A stretch of 64,000 bases of DNA from CAZKBP01 sp964551015. Its GTDB lineage: Bacteria; Bacteroidota; Bacteroidia; Cytophagales; Microscillaceae. The notes beneath the pieces were generated by a model that saw nothing but the letters and a program-made list of their open reading frames with translations, did no database searches and had not been told where the DNA came from. The DNA lies in NCBI GenBank assembly GCA_964551015.1, contig CAZKBP010000032.1, positions 8,443 through 72,442 of the forward strand, read 5' to 3'. The translations under genes and the position numbers were made by a program. Below are positions 25,790 through 34,613 of this stretch, in pieces (the stretch's first letter is position 1; each line of letters starts with the position of its first letter).

Positions 25790-27082
25790 TTAGACTTGTA
25801 CCCTCAAACCCCAAAAGTCGCGGGCTTCTTTGGCGAGTGCCTCTCGGTGACTCGGGTGGGCAATTTTGATTAGATTTTCTGCACTCTCGCGTAAACTCTT
25901 GGCATAGACATCGGCAATGCCAAATTCGGTAACCACGTAATGGATGTGGGCACGAGTCGTTACTACGCCTGCTCCAGGATTTAGCGTGGCACAAATCCGA
26001 CTTTTCCCCTTGGAAGTTACAGACGGTAGGGCGATAATGGGCTTTCCTCCTTCCGAAAGCGAGGCTCCTCTGATATAATCCATTTGCCCTCCGATTCCTG
26101 AATAAATGCGAGTACCAATTGAATCAGCCGCCACCTGTCCCGTAATATCTACCTCGATGGCACTGTTAATGGCGGTGGCCTTGGGGTTTTGGGAAATATT
26201 AGCAGTGCTATTCACATAGGCTACATCCAACAGGCTCACCAGTGGATTATCATCGATAAAATCGTATACTTTCTGGGTTCCCATCACGAAAGCCGAAATG
26301 ATTTTTCCTTGGTTGATCTTTTTGTGTATGCCCGTAATCACGCCAGACTCTACCAGTGGGATTAAGCCATCAGAAAACATCTCCGTATGCACTCCCAGAT
26401 TTTTATGATCTTTTAGGGCGGCTAAGGCTGCGTCTGGAATCACGCCGATACCAGCTTGGATGGTGGCTCCGTCTTCTACGAGGCTGGCTACAAAGTTTCC
26501 AATGGCCAAATCTGCTTCGGTTGGGGTGCTTGGCTCGAAAGAAGGTAGCGGATAATCTACCTCTGTAACCCGATCAAAGACGCTAATATGTACATTGCCA
26601 TCTCCGTGTACCCGAGGCATTTGGGGATTAATTTCAGCAATTTTAATACGAGCCATTTCTAAGCCCGCCAATGACATATCTACCGAAGGCCCCATGGAGC
26701 AAAACCCGTGCTTATCCGGGGGCGAAACTTGTACGAGGGCGACATCAAGTGGAACGATTTTACGACGAAACACCTGAGGTATTTCGCTCAAGAATACCGG
26801 AATGTACTCTGCTCGTCCTTCTTGTACCGCCTTGCGGGTATTGCCTCCCACAAAGAAGGTTTTCACGTGGAAGTTTTCCTGCAATTCCGTGGCCGTGTAG
26901 GGGGCCTCTCCCGTCGTCAATAAATGGTAAATACAAACGCCCTGCAATTCGGAAGCCCGATTGGTCAGTGCTTGCACTAATTGTACGGGAGTAGAAGCTA
27001 CACTATGGATAAAGACGTGGTGGCCAGATTCAACCAGTGCGACGGCGTCTTCGGGGCTGTGGGGTTTGTAGGTGTTAAGCAT
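25790..27082 (-). CDS. Acetyl-CoA hydrolase/transferase family (4-hydroxybutyrate CoA-transferase-like)
   Basis: This 430-aa protein has the two-domain layout of family I CoA-transferases: FIHSVASTPVQLVQAL near the start, PPDKHGFCSMG (121-131), QAGIGVIPDAAL, the catalytic Glu in VHTEMFSDG (E234), and the CoA-binding SGIGGQMDYIRGA (328-340). Such enzymes move CoA between acetate, succinate or 4-hydroxybutyrate and acyl groups, or hydrolyse acetyl-CoA. It converges with the TetR gene (55-bp gap). Subtype cannot be settled by eye; bacterial homologues close to this layout are mostly described as 4-hydroxybutyrate CoA-transferases. Confidence 0.88.
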   Translation of the reverse strand: MLNTYKPHSPEDAVALVESGHHVFIHSVASTPVQLVQALTNRASELQGVCIYHLLTTGEAPYTATELQENFHVKTFFVGGNTRKAVQEGRAEYIPVFLSEIPQVFRRKIVPLDVALVQVSPPDKHGFCSMGPSVDMSLAGLEMARIKIAEINPQMPRVHGDGNVHISVFDRVTEVDYPLPSFEPSTPTEADLAIGNFVASLVEDGATIQAGIGVIPDAALAALKDHKNLGVHTEMFSDGLIPLVESGVITGIHKKINQGKIISAFVMGTQKVYDFIDDNPLVSLLDVAYVNSTANISQNPKATAINSAIEVDITGQVAADSIGTRIYSGIGGQMDYIRGASLSEGGKPIIALPSVTSKGKSRICATLNPGAGVVTTRAHIHYVVTEFGIADVYAKSLRESAENLIKIAHPSHREALAKEARDFWGLRVQV

Positions 27083-27394
27083 GGCTTTTGGGTAGATTTG
27101 AATTTAGACTAATCTAGCAAATGATCACTATTTTGAGCTAAAATACTTAAAAAGTTTGACAAGATTTAGGATTTAATGGAATCTTAGCCGGATTTGCCCA
27201 GCAGCATAAGCGATTACTCAGACGGCCTGGGCTTTTTGGGTGATGGCACTGGTTCTAACCACCATGGGGTTCTTCAGTGCTTCCGGTGCAAGATCTGACG
27301 AGGCTTTAAGATAATAAGAAGAAGAGGTTGTGTTCAAAAAAAAAGTGCCAGATAAAACATCCAGCACCTCGATAAATTCTTTCCCTAAAAAAAT
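27083..27394. other. Intergenic with possible gene remnant
   Basis: On the minus strand, 27218-27310 is open and ends with PEALKNPMVVRTSAITQKAQ and a stop, resembling a protein tail, but I cannot name it and no start exists. The terminator of the next gene occupies 27336-27367. Confidence 0.3.
27345..27367 (-). terminator. Rho-independent terminator for the 27395 gene
   Basis: A 9-bp stem (27345-27353 with 27359-27367, two wobble pairs, 5-nt loop) is followed on the minus strand by nine T residues. Confidence 0.8.
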
Positions 27395-27760
27395 TTAAGC
27401 TTCTCCTCCCTCTGCTTTCTCCTCTGTTCCCGCTTCGCCCTCTCCTTCGGCAGGTTCTTCTACTTTGGGTTTGATAAAAGGAGGAATCTGTGCCGATTTG
27501 CTTCTGAGAGCACCTCTCACCTCAACCTTAGTGAGTTTGACTTCTGATTTGCGATTGTTTTTTCTTTTTTCGTATTTCTGCTTGGAGATTTCCAAGACTT
27601 TATCTAATCCTTCTTTGATCTCGTCTTCGGAGTATTCTTCTAGCAATGCTGACTTGATGTGTCTTTCCTTTTCAAGCTCCTGAATGGCACTATCGGCCAC
27701 TTCGATGTTATTTTGTTTAAAAAAATTTAGAGCATAGTCTTTAATCTCTTCCTTATTCAT
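27395..27760 (-). CDS. Unknown small charged protein with acidic Ala/Glu/Gly tail
   Basis: 121 aa if started at the ATG ending at 27760 (MNKEEIKDYALNFFKQ); an upstream in-frame ATG would add a non-conserved-looking leader. The first 75 residues are helical and lysine/glutamate-rich. The middle has a basic stretch (KRKNNRKSEVKLTKVEVRG), and the tail is low-complexity EPAEGEGEAGTEEKAEG. There is no signal peptide or known motif. It has its own terminator and lies downstream of the BON-fasciclin pair, separated by another terminator. Confidence 0.6.
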   Translation of the reverse strand: MNKEEIKDYALNFFKQNNIEVADSAIQELEKERHIKSALLEEYSEDEIKEGLDKVLEISKQKYEKRKNNRKSEVKLTKVEVRGALRSKSAQIPPFIKPKVEEPAEGEGEAGTEEKAEGGEA

Positions 27761-27903
27761 AATCGTGCGTGTACTATTTAGATGAAAGATTCTGCAAAAG
27801 AACAACAGTTCTTTCAAGTTTACAAGTCAAACCTTCGAAATATCCACCACGAGAGAGAACAGCGTTGGTTTGATGGACAAAATTTGGATGAAATAGTCAA
27901 AAA

Positions 27904-27938
27904 GAAAAGCCCTCGCGATCAAGTCACGAGAGCTTTTC
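27904..27938. terminator. Terminator after the fasciclin gene
   Basis: GAAAAGC plus CTCG (27904-27915) pairs with CGAG plus GCTTTTC (27927-27938), with one C/A mismatch and an 11-nt loop. The minus strand continues TTTTT. It ends the BON-fasciclin operon. Confidence 0.75.
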
Positions 27939-27968
27939 TACTTACATATTTTCTGAGAGAATGATTTT

Positions 27969-28562
27969 CTATATATCAGGCATCAAGACTTGGTCAATAA
28001 TGTGAATGATGCCACTCTTGGTACGAATGTCTTTCTGGACAATGAAGGCTTTTTGGTTAATCTGTATTTTATCTTGACCCGAAAACTTCAACTCTTGCCC
28101 CTGCTCTGTGGATATGGTAGGATATTTTTCCAGATCTTTACTGGTAATTTCACCTTTTACGAGGTGAAAATTGAGAATACCCTTTTTGATTCCCGGTGTA
28201 GCGTTGCGAAGAGAATCTGTGGCTTGATTTTTTTGAGCAAAAGCCTCATTACTGGGCGCAAAAATAGTATAAGTTCCTAATTTAAGCGAATCCATGAGTC
28301 TTTCGCTATCCAGATACTTGGCTAGACTATCGAGGCTTTCTTCAATTAAGATTACTTCCCAAGTGTCTAATTGGTCGGTAGGTTTGGTTTGATCTACCTC
28401 TCGGATTTCTTCTTGCAGGGGTTCATTGTCATTATAATCAGCTTTTGGGGGCGGATTGTTAAAGCCTGTGGTTTCATCTTGATCGGTTACTCCGCAGCGA
28501 GCCATGGCTAATAAAAAATAAAAAACGGCTGTTATTTGCCAAATGGACTTTAGGTATTTCAT
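27969..28562 (-). CDS. Exported fasciclin-domain protein
   Basis: 197 aa. The N-terminal hydrophobic segment is followed by Cys23, but Arg at -1 makes lipidation doubtful. After an acidic linker, residues 70-195 form one FAS1 domain: LAKYLDSERLMDSLKLGTYTIFAPSNEAF (H1 motif), NFHLVKGEITSKDL, and GIIHIIDQVLMP (H2-type end). Fasciclin domains mediate adhesion or cell-surface interactions. It starts 8 bp after the BON gene ends, so they form one operon. Confidence 0.9.
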   Translation of the reverse strand: MKYLKSIWQITAVFYFLLAMARCGVTDQDETTGFNNPPPKADYNDNEPLQEEIREVDQTKPTDQLDTWEVILIEESLDSLAKYLDSERLMDSLKLGTYTIFAPSNEAFAQKNQATDSLRNATPGIKKGILNFHLVKGEITSKDLEKYPTISTEQGQELKFSGQDKIQINQKAFIVQKDIRTKSGIIHIIDQVLMPDI

Positions 28563-28570
28563 GAGTTTGT

Positions 28571-29788
28571 TTAGTTTGTTTCTTGAGTGGATATGGTTAA
28601 TTGATTCTCTACTTCTTTGGCTCCGCCTTGATAGGCATTCATTTCGGCACTTCTTTTGGCAGAACGTGACCCTACGACTCCCGACAAGATAGCTTTGCCA
28701 TTGTCTACTCTTACCACAATCTTCTCTGCATTTACGTAGGGAGATAGTTGTAATTGCTTTTCTATCTGGGTTTTGGTTTCTTGGTCTTGACTTTTTTGGC
28801 TGTACAATGCCTCGAAGTCAGGCTGATTTTGGGGAATCTCTTGCTGACCCAGAGCATCTTCCTCAAAATCAGGAGCCAAGGATTCGTCGGTGAGGATGTG
28901 ATCGATTATTTCTTTGACGCCTTCGATACCAGAAATTACCTCAAAGGCTTTTTCTTTCTCAAAAGACGGATCTACCACGCCATTTAGACTTACTACTCCA
29001 TTTTCTACCTCAGCTCTAATCTCGAAAGGCGCTAAATAAGCGTGATGATTCAGCATGTAGGTAACTTTCTGGAGTAAAGAGCTATCTTGAGTCATCACGT
29101 TTGGTGACACGCGGATAAGATTGAGGACAGTCCAAACGCCCTCGGTATCTTCTGCTTTTTGCTGGGCGACTTGCTTGGCCAGTAATTTCTCTACCTGACC
29201 ATATAAGACTACTTTCCCGTGGCTGACGATCAAATCCAGATGGGTGTAATTAACGCGAGGGTCAGTAGTCAATTTTATCGTGATAGCCTGTTCGATTTCC
29301 TTGTCGGTGGGGTTGAGAGCACTGGCTGCTTGTCCTGCCGAGTAAGAAGGCTGAATCACTTTTAATTCTCTTGCAGAAACTTTTTGGACACCCGCTACCT
29401 GCACATCGTGGATGATAATTTTTCTTTCCAAATCATCGGCCACCACTCCCGAAAGATACACGATTCCATTTTTGACTTGGAATGTAAATAATTCTTGATC
29501 TACCAGCAGGTCTGAGCGCAGCACCTGCTTGATCTCATAGGCAATTTCTGCATCAGATCTTGCTGGGGAATGATAGAGGTCACCAGCATAGATGTCTGCT
29601 AATAACTTGGTAGAATCGTCTGTATTGCTTGGTAAAGAATGGACGGATGTTAGATAAAAATGGAAATCATTTTCAGCTTCTCGCTGGGCTTCTGCTCGAT
29701 TGAATACCATCAATACTAGTAAAAGCATTAATGAGAAAATCCATAGAAAATACTTCAATTTATCTTGAGAATTATTTCTCTTCATCAT
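28571..29788 (-). CDS. Exported protein with four BON domains
   Basis: 405 aa from the ATG ending at 29788 (MMKRNN); the longer frame adds an implausible 35-residue leader. A signal peptide or anchor (YFLWIFSLMLLLVLMVFNRAEAQ) is followed by four BON repeats, each with the G-x-V-x-L-x-G-V/Q-V core: NGIVYLSGVVAD, HGKVVLYGQVEK, NGVVSLNGVVDP and NGKAILSGVVGS. BON domains bind phospholipids or peptides and act in envelope stress. It is upstream of the fasciclin gene in one operon. Four copies in one protein is more than the usual two of OsmY-type proteins. Confidence 0.9.
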   Translation of the reverse strand: MMKRNNSQDKLKYFLWIFSLMLLLVLMVFNRAEAQREAENDFHFYLTSVHSLPSNTDDSTKLLADIYAGDLYHSPARSDAEIAYEIKQVLRSDLLVDQELFTFQVKNGIVYLSGVVADDLERKIIIHDVQVAGVQKVSARELKVIQPSYSAGQAASALNPTDKEIEQAITIKLTTDPRVNYTHLDLIVSHGKVVLYGQVEKLLAKQVAQQKAEDTEGVWTVLNLIRVSPNVMTQDSSLLQKVTYMLNHHAYLAPFEIRAEVENGVVSLNGVVDPSFEKEKAFEVISGIEGVKEIIDHILTDESLAPDFEEDALGQQEIPQNQPDFEALYSQKSQDQETKTQIEKQLQLSPYVNAEKIVVRVDNGKAILSGVVGSRSAKRSAEMNAYQGGAKEVENQLTISTQETN

Positions 29789-30247
29789 TTTTGTTCTGTC
29801 AGGTGAAAAAATATCTTTAAAAAATTTAGCTTGAAATCCTGATCTCGGGTTGCGTGATGTCTTTTCTGGGCTGTGTAGAACTATGGTGAACACAGCAACC
29901 GTCTGCGACGAATTTCAATACACATAAATAAGAGAAATAACAGTACCATATCTTATCATAAACAGGTAAGAACGGTATCTAACTTACTGATTTTCAAGCA
30001 TTTCCTTTATAAGAAAAAGAGGAGAAGTGGCAGAGAAATCTTAGGATTTTGAGAATTTGCTTCTACATTTTGTGGAAAAAACACCAAGCCTTGTTAAATA
30101 TCTCAGCTCGATGGCATAGACTGACCTGATGGCTAACTATTGATTGTCAAGTGTTTATCGGAGAAAGGAGGCCAAAGTCCAAGATCGGCATCCATTTGGA
30201 GACTATTAATATTATAATACAAATTATTACATAAATCTCACTGAACT
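29789..30247. other. Divergent intergenic region (about 460 bp)
   Basis: It should contain the promoters of the BON operon (minus) and the gene at 30248 (plus). No clear operator, RNA or ORF is seen. Confidence 0.35.
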
Positions 30248-30562
30248 ATGCAACAACATCATTTGAAGCCCTTATCACAAGTAATGAAGGATTGGAAAGA
30301 ACAAGGTTATACGACTGATTTTATTTTCAAGCAAGGACGTTTGCAATCTATGGGGGGAGAAAAAACTTATCCACCCCAAGAAGTAACCGTTGTGGCTGAG
30401 TACCGTTTCGAGGGAGAAAGCAATCCTGCTGACTCTTCTATTCTCCGGGTCATTCATTGCCAAGACGATACGAAGGGTTTGATTTCTAATGCTTATGGAG
30501 CAGAGGCCGACGTAGAGACGGAAGAATTCTTCCAGCAAATTCCCTCTCCACAGCCAAAATAA
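30248..30562 (+). CDS. Small conserved protein of unknown function
   Basis: 104 aa, soluble, no signal peptide. It has SQVMKDWKEQGYTTDFIFK at the start, VVAEYRFEGESNPADSSIL in the middle and KGLISNAYGAEADVETEEF near the end. This layout matches a widespread Bacteroidota family often mislabelled as phosphoribosylpyrophosphate synthetase; it lacks any PRPP-synthase motif. Its stop almost touches the convergent exchanger gene end at 30564. Function unknown. Confidence 0.75.
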   Translation: MQQHHLKPLSQVMKDWKEQGYTTDFIFKQGRLQSMGGEKTYPPQEVTVVAEYRFEGESNPADSSILRVIHCQDDTKGLISNAYGAEADVETEEFFQQIPSPQPK

Positions 30563-30563
30563 A

Positions 30564-31586
30564 TTAGAGAGGAAGTAATTGGGTCAGGCGATAGGTTTCT
30601 GTAAACATCCAAGCGATGAACAATAGGTAAATACCTAACAGAAGCCAACAGTCCGCCCGATTGAGGCAAAGCCTGATTCGCAGAATAACGAATAAGACCA
30701 ATGTAACCACTAGCAAAAATCCCATCAAAGGAGCCGCCACACTGAAGTTAATAATGGCTGAACCTGTTAGCAAAATTCCCACGGGAATCGCCACTAGCAA
30801 GTCAAATACATTGCTTCCGATTACATTGCCCAGACTGATTTCGCCTTCTTGCTTGATGGCTACTTTTACACTTACAAAAGTATCGGGAATACTCGTACCA
30901 ATTGCTACCACGGTAATTCCCCAAAGGAAGCTAGGAGTTTGAAAAAAATCTCCCAGCCAAATGGCAGACCTGATGAGACCCTCCACCCCAATTACAATCA
31001 CGGCCAAGCTAAAAGTTAAATTCAGCCATTCCTTCCAAGCCTTGATATTTGATGTGACTTCTGGCTGATGAGTTCTTTGGTGATCTCTTAGTTCTTGATA
31101 CTGAATGAATAGGTAAAGGCCATAGAAAATCATCGGAATGAGGGCTAAATTACGATTTACTTCTCCTTTTAGGTAAGTCCCTTCAACTGGATAGTACGTC
31201 ACGGCCAAAGCAAAACACACGATCAACACCAACACAGAAATGAGGTAGAACTGCGTATCTCGATACACGAGATTAATTGTACATACTAGGCTTCCGCCAA
31301 TAATACCCGATAAGGCAGGAATCACGAGAATATTGAAAATAGCTGAACCGACGATTACCGAAACTCCCAGATCAAATTTGTCGTGTAGGAGCGTGGAAAG
31401 TACCGAGCTGGCAAGTTCAGGAAAGCTAGAACCCACCGCGGTAATAATTGTTCCTTGAAAAATTGGAGAAAGATTATAATACTGAGCCAAACGCGTGGAA
31501 GAGGACTCCAGCAAATCACTTCCTACCCACGTGATCGCGATAGACACTCCAATAACGAGTATACAAATGAAGAAGGAGCTGAACAC
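30564..31586 (-). CDS. Sodium/calcium exchanger (CaCA family)
   Basis: 340 aa, about ten TM segments. The two alpha-repeats are clear: GTIITAVGSSFPELASSV with GSAIFNILVI in the first half, and GITVVAIGTSIPDTFVSV with GNVIGSNVFDLLVA in the second. These conserved acidic residues (E, D) bind cations. It exchanges Ca2+ for Na+ or H+ across the inner membrane. It is monocistronic and convergent with the gene at 30248. Confidence 0.93.
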   Translation of the reverse strand: MFSSFFICILVIGVSIAITWVGSDLLESSSTRLAQYYNLSPIFQGTIITAVGSSFPELASSVLSTLLHDKFDLGVSVIVGSAIFNILVIPALSGIIGGSLVCTINLVYRDTQFYLISVLVLIVCFALAVTYYPVEGTYLKGEVNRNLALIPMIFYGLYLFIQYQELRDHQRTHQPEVTSNIKAWKEWLNLTFSLAVIVIGVEGLIRSAIWLGDFFQTPSFLWGITVVAIGTSIPDTFVSVKVAIKQEGEISLGNVIGSNVFDLLVAIPVGILLTGSAIINFSVAAPLMGFLLVVTLVLFVILRIRLCLNRADCWLLLGIYLLFIAWMFTETYRLTQLLPL

Positions 31587-31758
31587 TTAGCCTGTTGATA
31601 AATTTAATTCCCTAACCAACGATCGTATTTTGAAAGACAAAGAACTGACTTAAATTTTATATGAATCAGTCTACCAAATAAATCATTTATCCTTGTTTTG
31701 CCAAACAAAGGCTAAGATAAAGTCTATAAATCTATCAACAAGTGCAGGCGGGCTCTGT

Positions 31759-33222
31759 CTAGCTATCTAGTAGTGCTTGCAAAGCTTTGCGTAAGCCCTT
31801 TTGCTCGATCTCCAGTAAGTGTCTGTAGACAGATTCGGTTAAGTCAGGAATATTATTCATATTAATTTCCCACCTACGGCGATACACCAGCACTTTTTCT
31901 ACCAACCTTCTCAGCGAGGGTGGAGTGCCATCATAGTCATACCACACTTCTTTGAAAAGCTCTAAGATATGATCCTCATCATCTAGGCAGATGACTTCGC
32001 CACTCCGTTCTCCTTGATAAAATTTAATATAAGTCGCTAGCGAAAACGCCAAGCACTGAGGTACGGCTTGTTTTTTTTGTTGGTATTCTACAATGGAGGG
32101 CTTAATCCGCTCATCAAACTTTTGCATGGCGTTGCAGGTCATATCGATCAGATTGTGCCTCAGGGAAGGATTATTCAAGCGTTCAATGACCTCATTACCA
32201 AAGTTTGCCAGCTCTTTTGCATCTCCATCGAGGCTGGGAATAATTTCTTGGTGCACCATTCTCTCGATGAAGGCGTGCAGAGCTTCGTGCTCTACGGCTT
32301 CGTGAATTTGGTTCATTCCGTACAAATAAGCAATGGGAGCCACGGCGGTTCTCGTGCCCATGAGGAGGCGCATTTTCCGCTGGTAATAAGGAGCAAGGTC
32401 ATCCGTGAATAAGACATTGAGTCCAGCCTTTTCGGCAGGAAATTCTTTTTTAACTCCTTTGGGTGCCTCGATGACCCAAAGATGAAAATGTTCGGCTTCC
32501 ACCATGAGGTTATCTCGGTAGCCTAGTTCTTTCCAGAGCATAGAGGCTCTTTCTTGAGGAAACCCAGGCGCAAAACGATCTACCAGCGTGTTGCAAAAGA
32601 CATTGGCCTGTTCTATCCAAGTCAAGAAGTCTTGCCCAAGATGCCAATTGTGGATGTAAGTCTGGACAATTTTCTTAAGACGGTCTCCATTCCGGTCAAT
32701 CACTTCACAGGGGATCACGATCATTCCTTTTTTCTTATTCCCTTTGACGCTTTTGAAACGCTCATACAGCCAAACGGTTAGCTTGGCAGGAAAGCTATTA
32801 GGAGGTTGGTCGCTTAACTGATCTTTTTCATCATAAGCAATGCCTGCTTCGGTGGTGTTAGAAATGATGAAACGCATTTGAGGGTTCTTAGCACTCTCTA
32901 CAAAAGCTTCATAATCTCGATAAGGGTTGATACCACGATTGACACATTGAACGAGACTTGATTCGCTGACTACCTTTTTACCTTTGACTCCACTCAGACA
33001 AATGGTAAACAAACCCTCTTGTTGGTTAAGGATGTCTACTTTTCCCTCTGGAACAGGTTGGATGACTACTATTTGACTTTTGAAGTCTGCCTTTTGGTTC
33101 ATCTGCTCCACCATCCAATCGGCAAAGGCTCTGATGAAGTTACCCTCTCCAAATTGCACTATTGTTTCTGGGTATTCATGAGCGTCTTTAATTTGATCAC
33201 GCTGGATTAAGTTATCTGCCAT
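31759..33222 (-). CDS. uxaB: Tagaturonate reductase (altronate oxidoreductase)
   Basis: 487 aa, the expected size for UxaB of the mannitol dehydrogenase superfamily. It has the N-terminal NAD-binding start IVQFGEGNFIRAFADWM and the middle ISNTTEAGIAYDE, followed by IVIPCEVIDRNGDRLKKIV. The C-terminal part has the catalytic Lys region RKMRLLMGTRTAVAPIAYL and GMNQIHEAVEH. It interconverts D-tagaturonate and D-altronate with NADH in galacturonate breakdown. It is divergent from an AraC-type regulator at 33619, and both leaders share the 12-mer AAATAAACGATT. Other uronate genes (uxaA, uxaC) are not in the window. Confidence 0.92.
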   Translation of the reverse strand: MADNLIQRDQIKDAHEYPETIVQFGEGNFIRAFADWMVEQMNQKADFKSQIVVIQPVPEGKVDILNQQEGLFTICLSGVKGKKVVSESSLVQCVNRGINPYRDYEAFVESAKNPQMRFIISNTTEAGIAYDEKDQLSDQPPNSFPAKLTVWLYERFKSVKGNKKKGMIVIPCEVIDRNGDRLKKIVQTYIHNWHLGQDFLTWIEQANVFCNTLVDRFAPGFPQERASMLWKELGYRDNLMVEAEHFHLWVIEAPKGVKKEFPAEKAGLNVLFTDDLAPYYQRKMRLLMGTRTAVAPIAYLYGMNQIHEAVEHEALHAFIERMVHQEIIPSLDGDAKELANFGNEVIERLNNPSLRHNLIDMTCNAMQKFDERIKPSIVEYQQKKQAVPQCLAFSLATYIKFYQGERSGEVICLDDEDHILELFKEVWYDYDGTPPSLRRLVEKVLVYRRRWEINMNNIPDLTESVYRHLLEIEQKGLRKALQALLDS

Positions 33223-33235
33223 AATTTTGTCGCCT

Positions 33236-33247
33236 AATCGTTTATTT
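33236..33247 (-). promoter_or_regulatory. 12-mer leader element of uxaB, shared with the AraC gene
   Basis: Reading on the minus strand, AAATAAACGATT ends 14 nt before the uxaB ATG. The same 12 bases occur on the plus strand at 33600-33611, 7 nt before the AraC-type gene's ATG. Shared position relative to both divergent starts suggests a common operator or leader signal. Confidence 0.6.
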
Positions 33248-33599
33248 GATGTTTTGGAATACGATTATAGGACATAGATTTGGAGATTACAAGTTTAATC
33301 TTCTTAGCAAAGCATTTTTATGAAATTCTTGTTCATTCTTTTTGGAAGCTTTTTTTGATTCCTGAACAGAAAGAGTGTAGCTTTTATTTTTATAGAATTA
33401 TACCAATTCATATCCTGAATGCCTACACGATGGGTTCTCATTCGAAGGCAAAATAAACTATTCTGTGGACGGTCATACGTGGACTAGTATGCAAGCATTC
33501 AAAGGATGAATGAGTCATGAAGCATTGGCTCTTCTAAGGGATTTTCTCGGGCAGCGAAGTGCGCAAAAATCTTTGTGTATTTTTGGAAAGGCTTGGGTA

Positions 33600-33611
33600 A
33601 AATAAACGATT
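33600..33611 (+). promoter_or_regulatory. 12-mer leader element of the AraC gene
   Basis: AAATAAACGATT, identical to the uxaB leader element (complement of 33236-33247). Between the two lie about 350 bp without any other obvious gene or motif. Confidence 0.6.
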
Positions 33612-33618
33612 GTTAAAA

Positions 33619-34506
33619 ATGTACAAACCAACACACTTCATGCACATCAATGAATTATTCGAGGCCACGGGTACGTCATCCAGAACGGATATGGATGATT
33701 TTTTTATTGCCCGCTTTGAGGACTTGCATCGAGCGGTCGCGCGTGAAATGCCTCCTTATCGTAAGGATTTTTATCAGATTTCCTTAGTATGTTCTTCAGA
33801 AGCCTCCTCAGTTACTATTGACCAGCAGCAAAGTCAGTTGAGAGAGCATACCCTGTACTTTCTTTCCCCCCATCATATTCTTTCTTGGCAGGCTGATAGC
33901 ACGATTCAGGGTTTCGTTGTATATTTTAAGGAAGAATTCTTGATTTTTTTTCAAGGAAGTATACCTCAAACTTTTTCATTTTTTGACCTCACTCAGGAGA
34001 ATATTTTATCTTTAAACAAAAATCAGCTACAAGATCTGAGCTTTGAGTTTGAAAAGTTGGAGTCAGAATATCAAAGGGATCATCCTTATCGGGTACAAAT
34101 TCTCCAATCAGCTCTATTATCTTTACTTTATAAGGTAAAAGCTTTACAGGAACCCAAACTGACACAACAGGAAGGGCTTTCCCGCAAGCAAGAACTAGCT
34201 TTTAGATTTCAAAACCTTGTGCGCAACCGTTTTATCGAGTACAAGCAGGTCAAGCAATACGCTGATTATTTATCGGTCTCGGCCACCTATCTCAATGAAA
34301 TTGTCAAAAAAATAACAGGCAAAACGGCCAAGCAACTGATCAATGAAACTATTATTTATGCCGCTAAGAATCAACTCATTTATAGCTCGAATAGCGTGTC
34401 TGAGGTGGCTTATCGTCTCGGGTTTGAGGAACCTACCCACTTCGTTCGCTTCTTTAAAGCTCAGACCCGACAAACCCCTAAAGCTTATCGAGACGAACAG
34501 TTATGA
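33619..34506 (+). CDS. AraC-family transcriptional regulator
   Basis: 295 aa from the ATG at 33619 (a TTG at 33610 is a weaker start, inside the shared leader). The N-terminal cupin-like sensor region is followed by a C-terminal AraC HTH domain: LSVSATYLNEIVKKITGKTAKQ and the second helix pair SVSEVAYRLGFEEPTHFVRFFKAQTRQTPKAYR. It is divergent from uxaB, so control of uronate use is likely, with a uronate or its product as effector (inference). Confidence 0.9.
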   Translation: MYKPTHFMHINELFEATGTSSRTDMDDFFIARFEDLHRAVAREMPPYRKDFYQISLVCSSEASSVTIDQQQSQLREHTLYFLSPHHILSWQADSTIQGFVVYFKEEFLIFFQGSIPQTFSFFDLTQENILSLNKNQLQDLSFEFEKLESEYQRDHPYRVQILQSALLSLLYKVKALQEPKLTQQEGLSRKQELAFRFQNLVRNRFIEYKQVKQYADYLSVSATYLNEIVKKITGKTAKQLINETIIYAAKNQLIYSSNSVSEVAYRLGFEEPTHFVRFFKAQTRQTPKAYRDEQL

Positions 34507-34613
34507 TTTTGGTCATCATTCGCCTCTTTTTGGTTAGCCTTTCTTGCGCGGAGGTCTGCATTTTTGTAGCATCATTTTATTTATTCATCCATAAAAATCT
34601 AAGAAAGGATAAC

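Noticed and set aside
27782..27964. 60-aa plus-strand frame
   Set aside because: It runs through the terminator at 27904-27938 and into the promoter of the gene ending at 27395.
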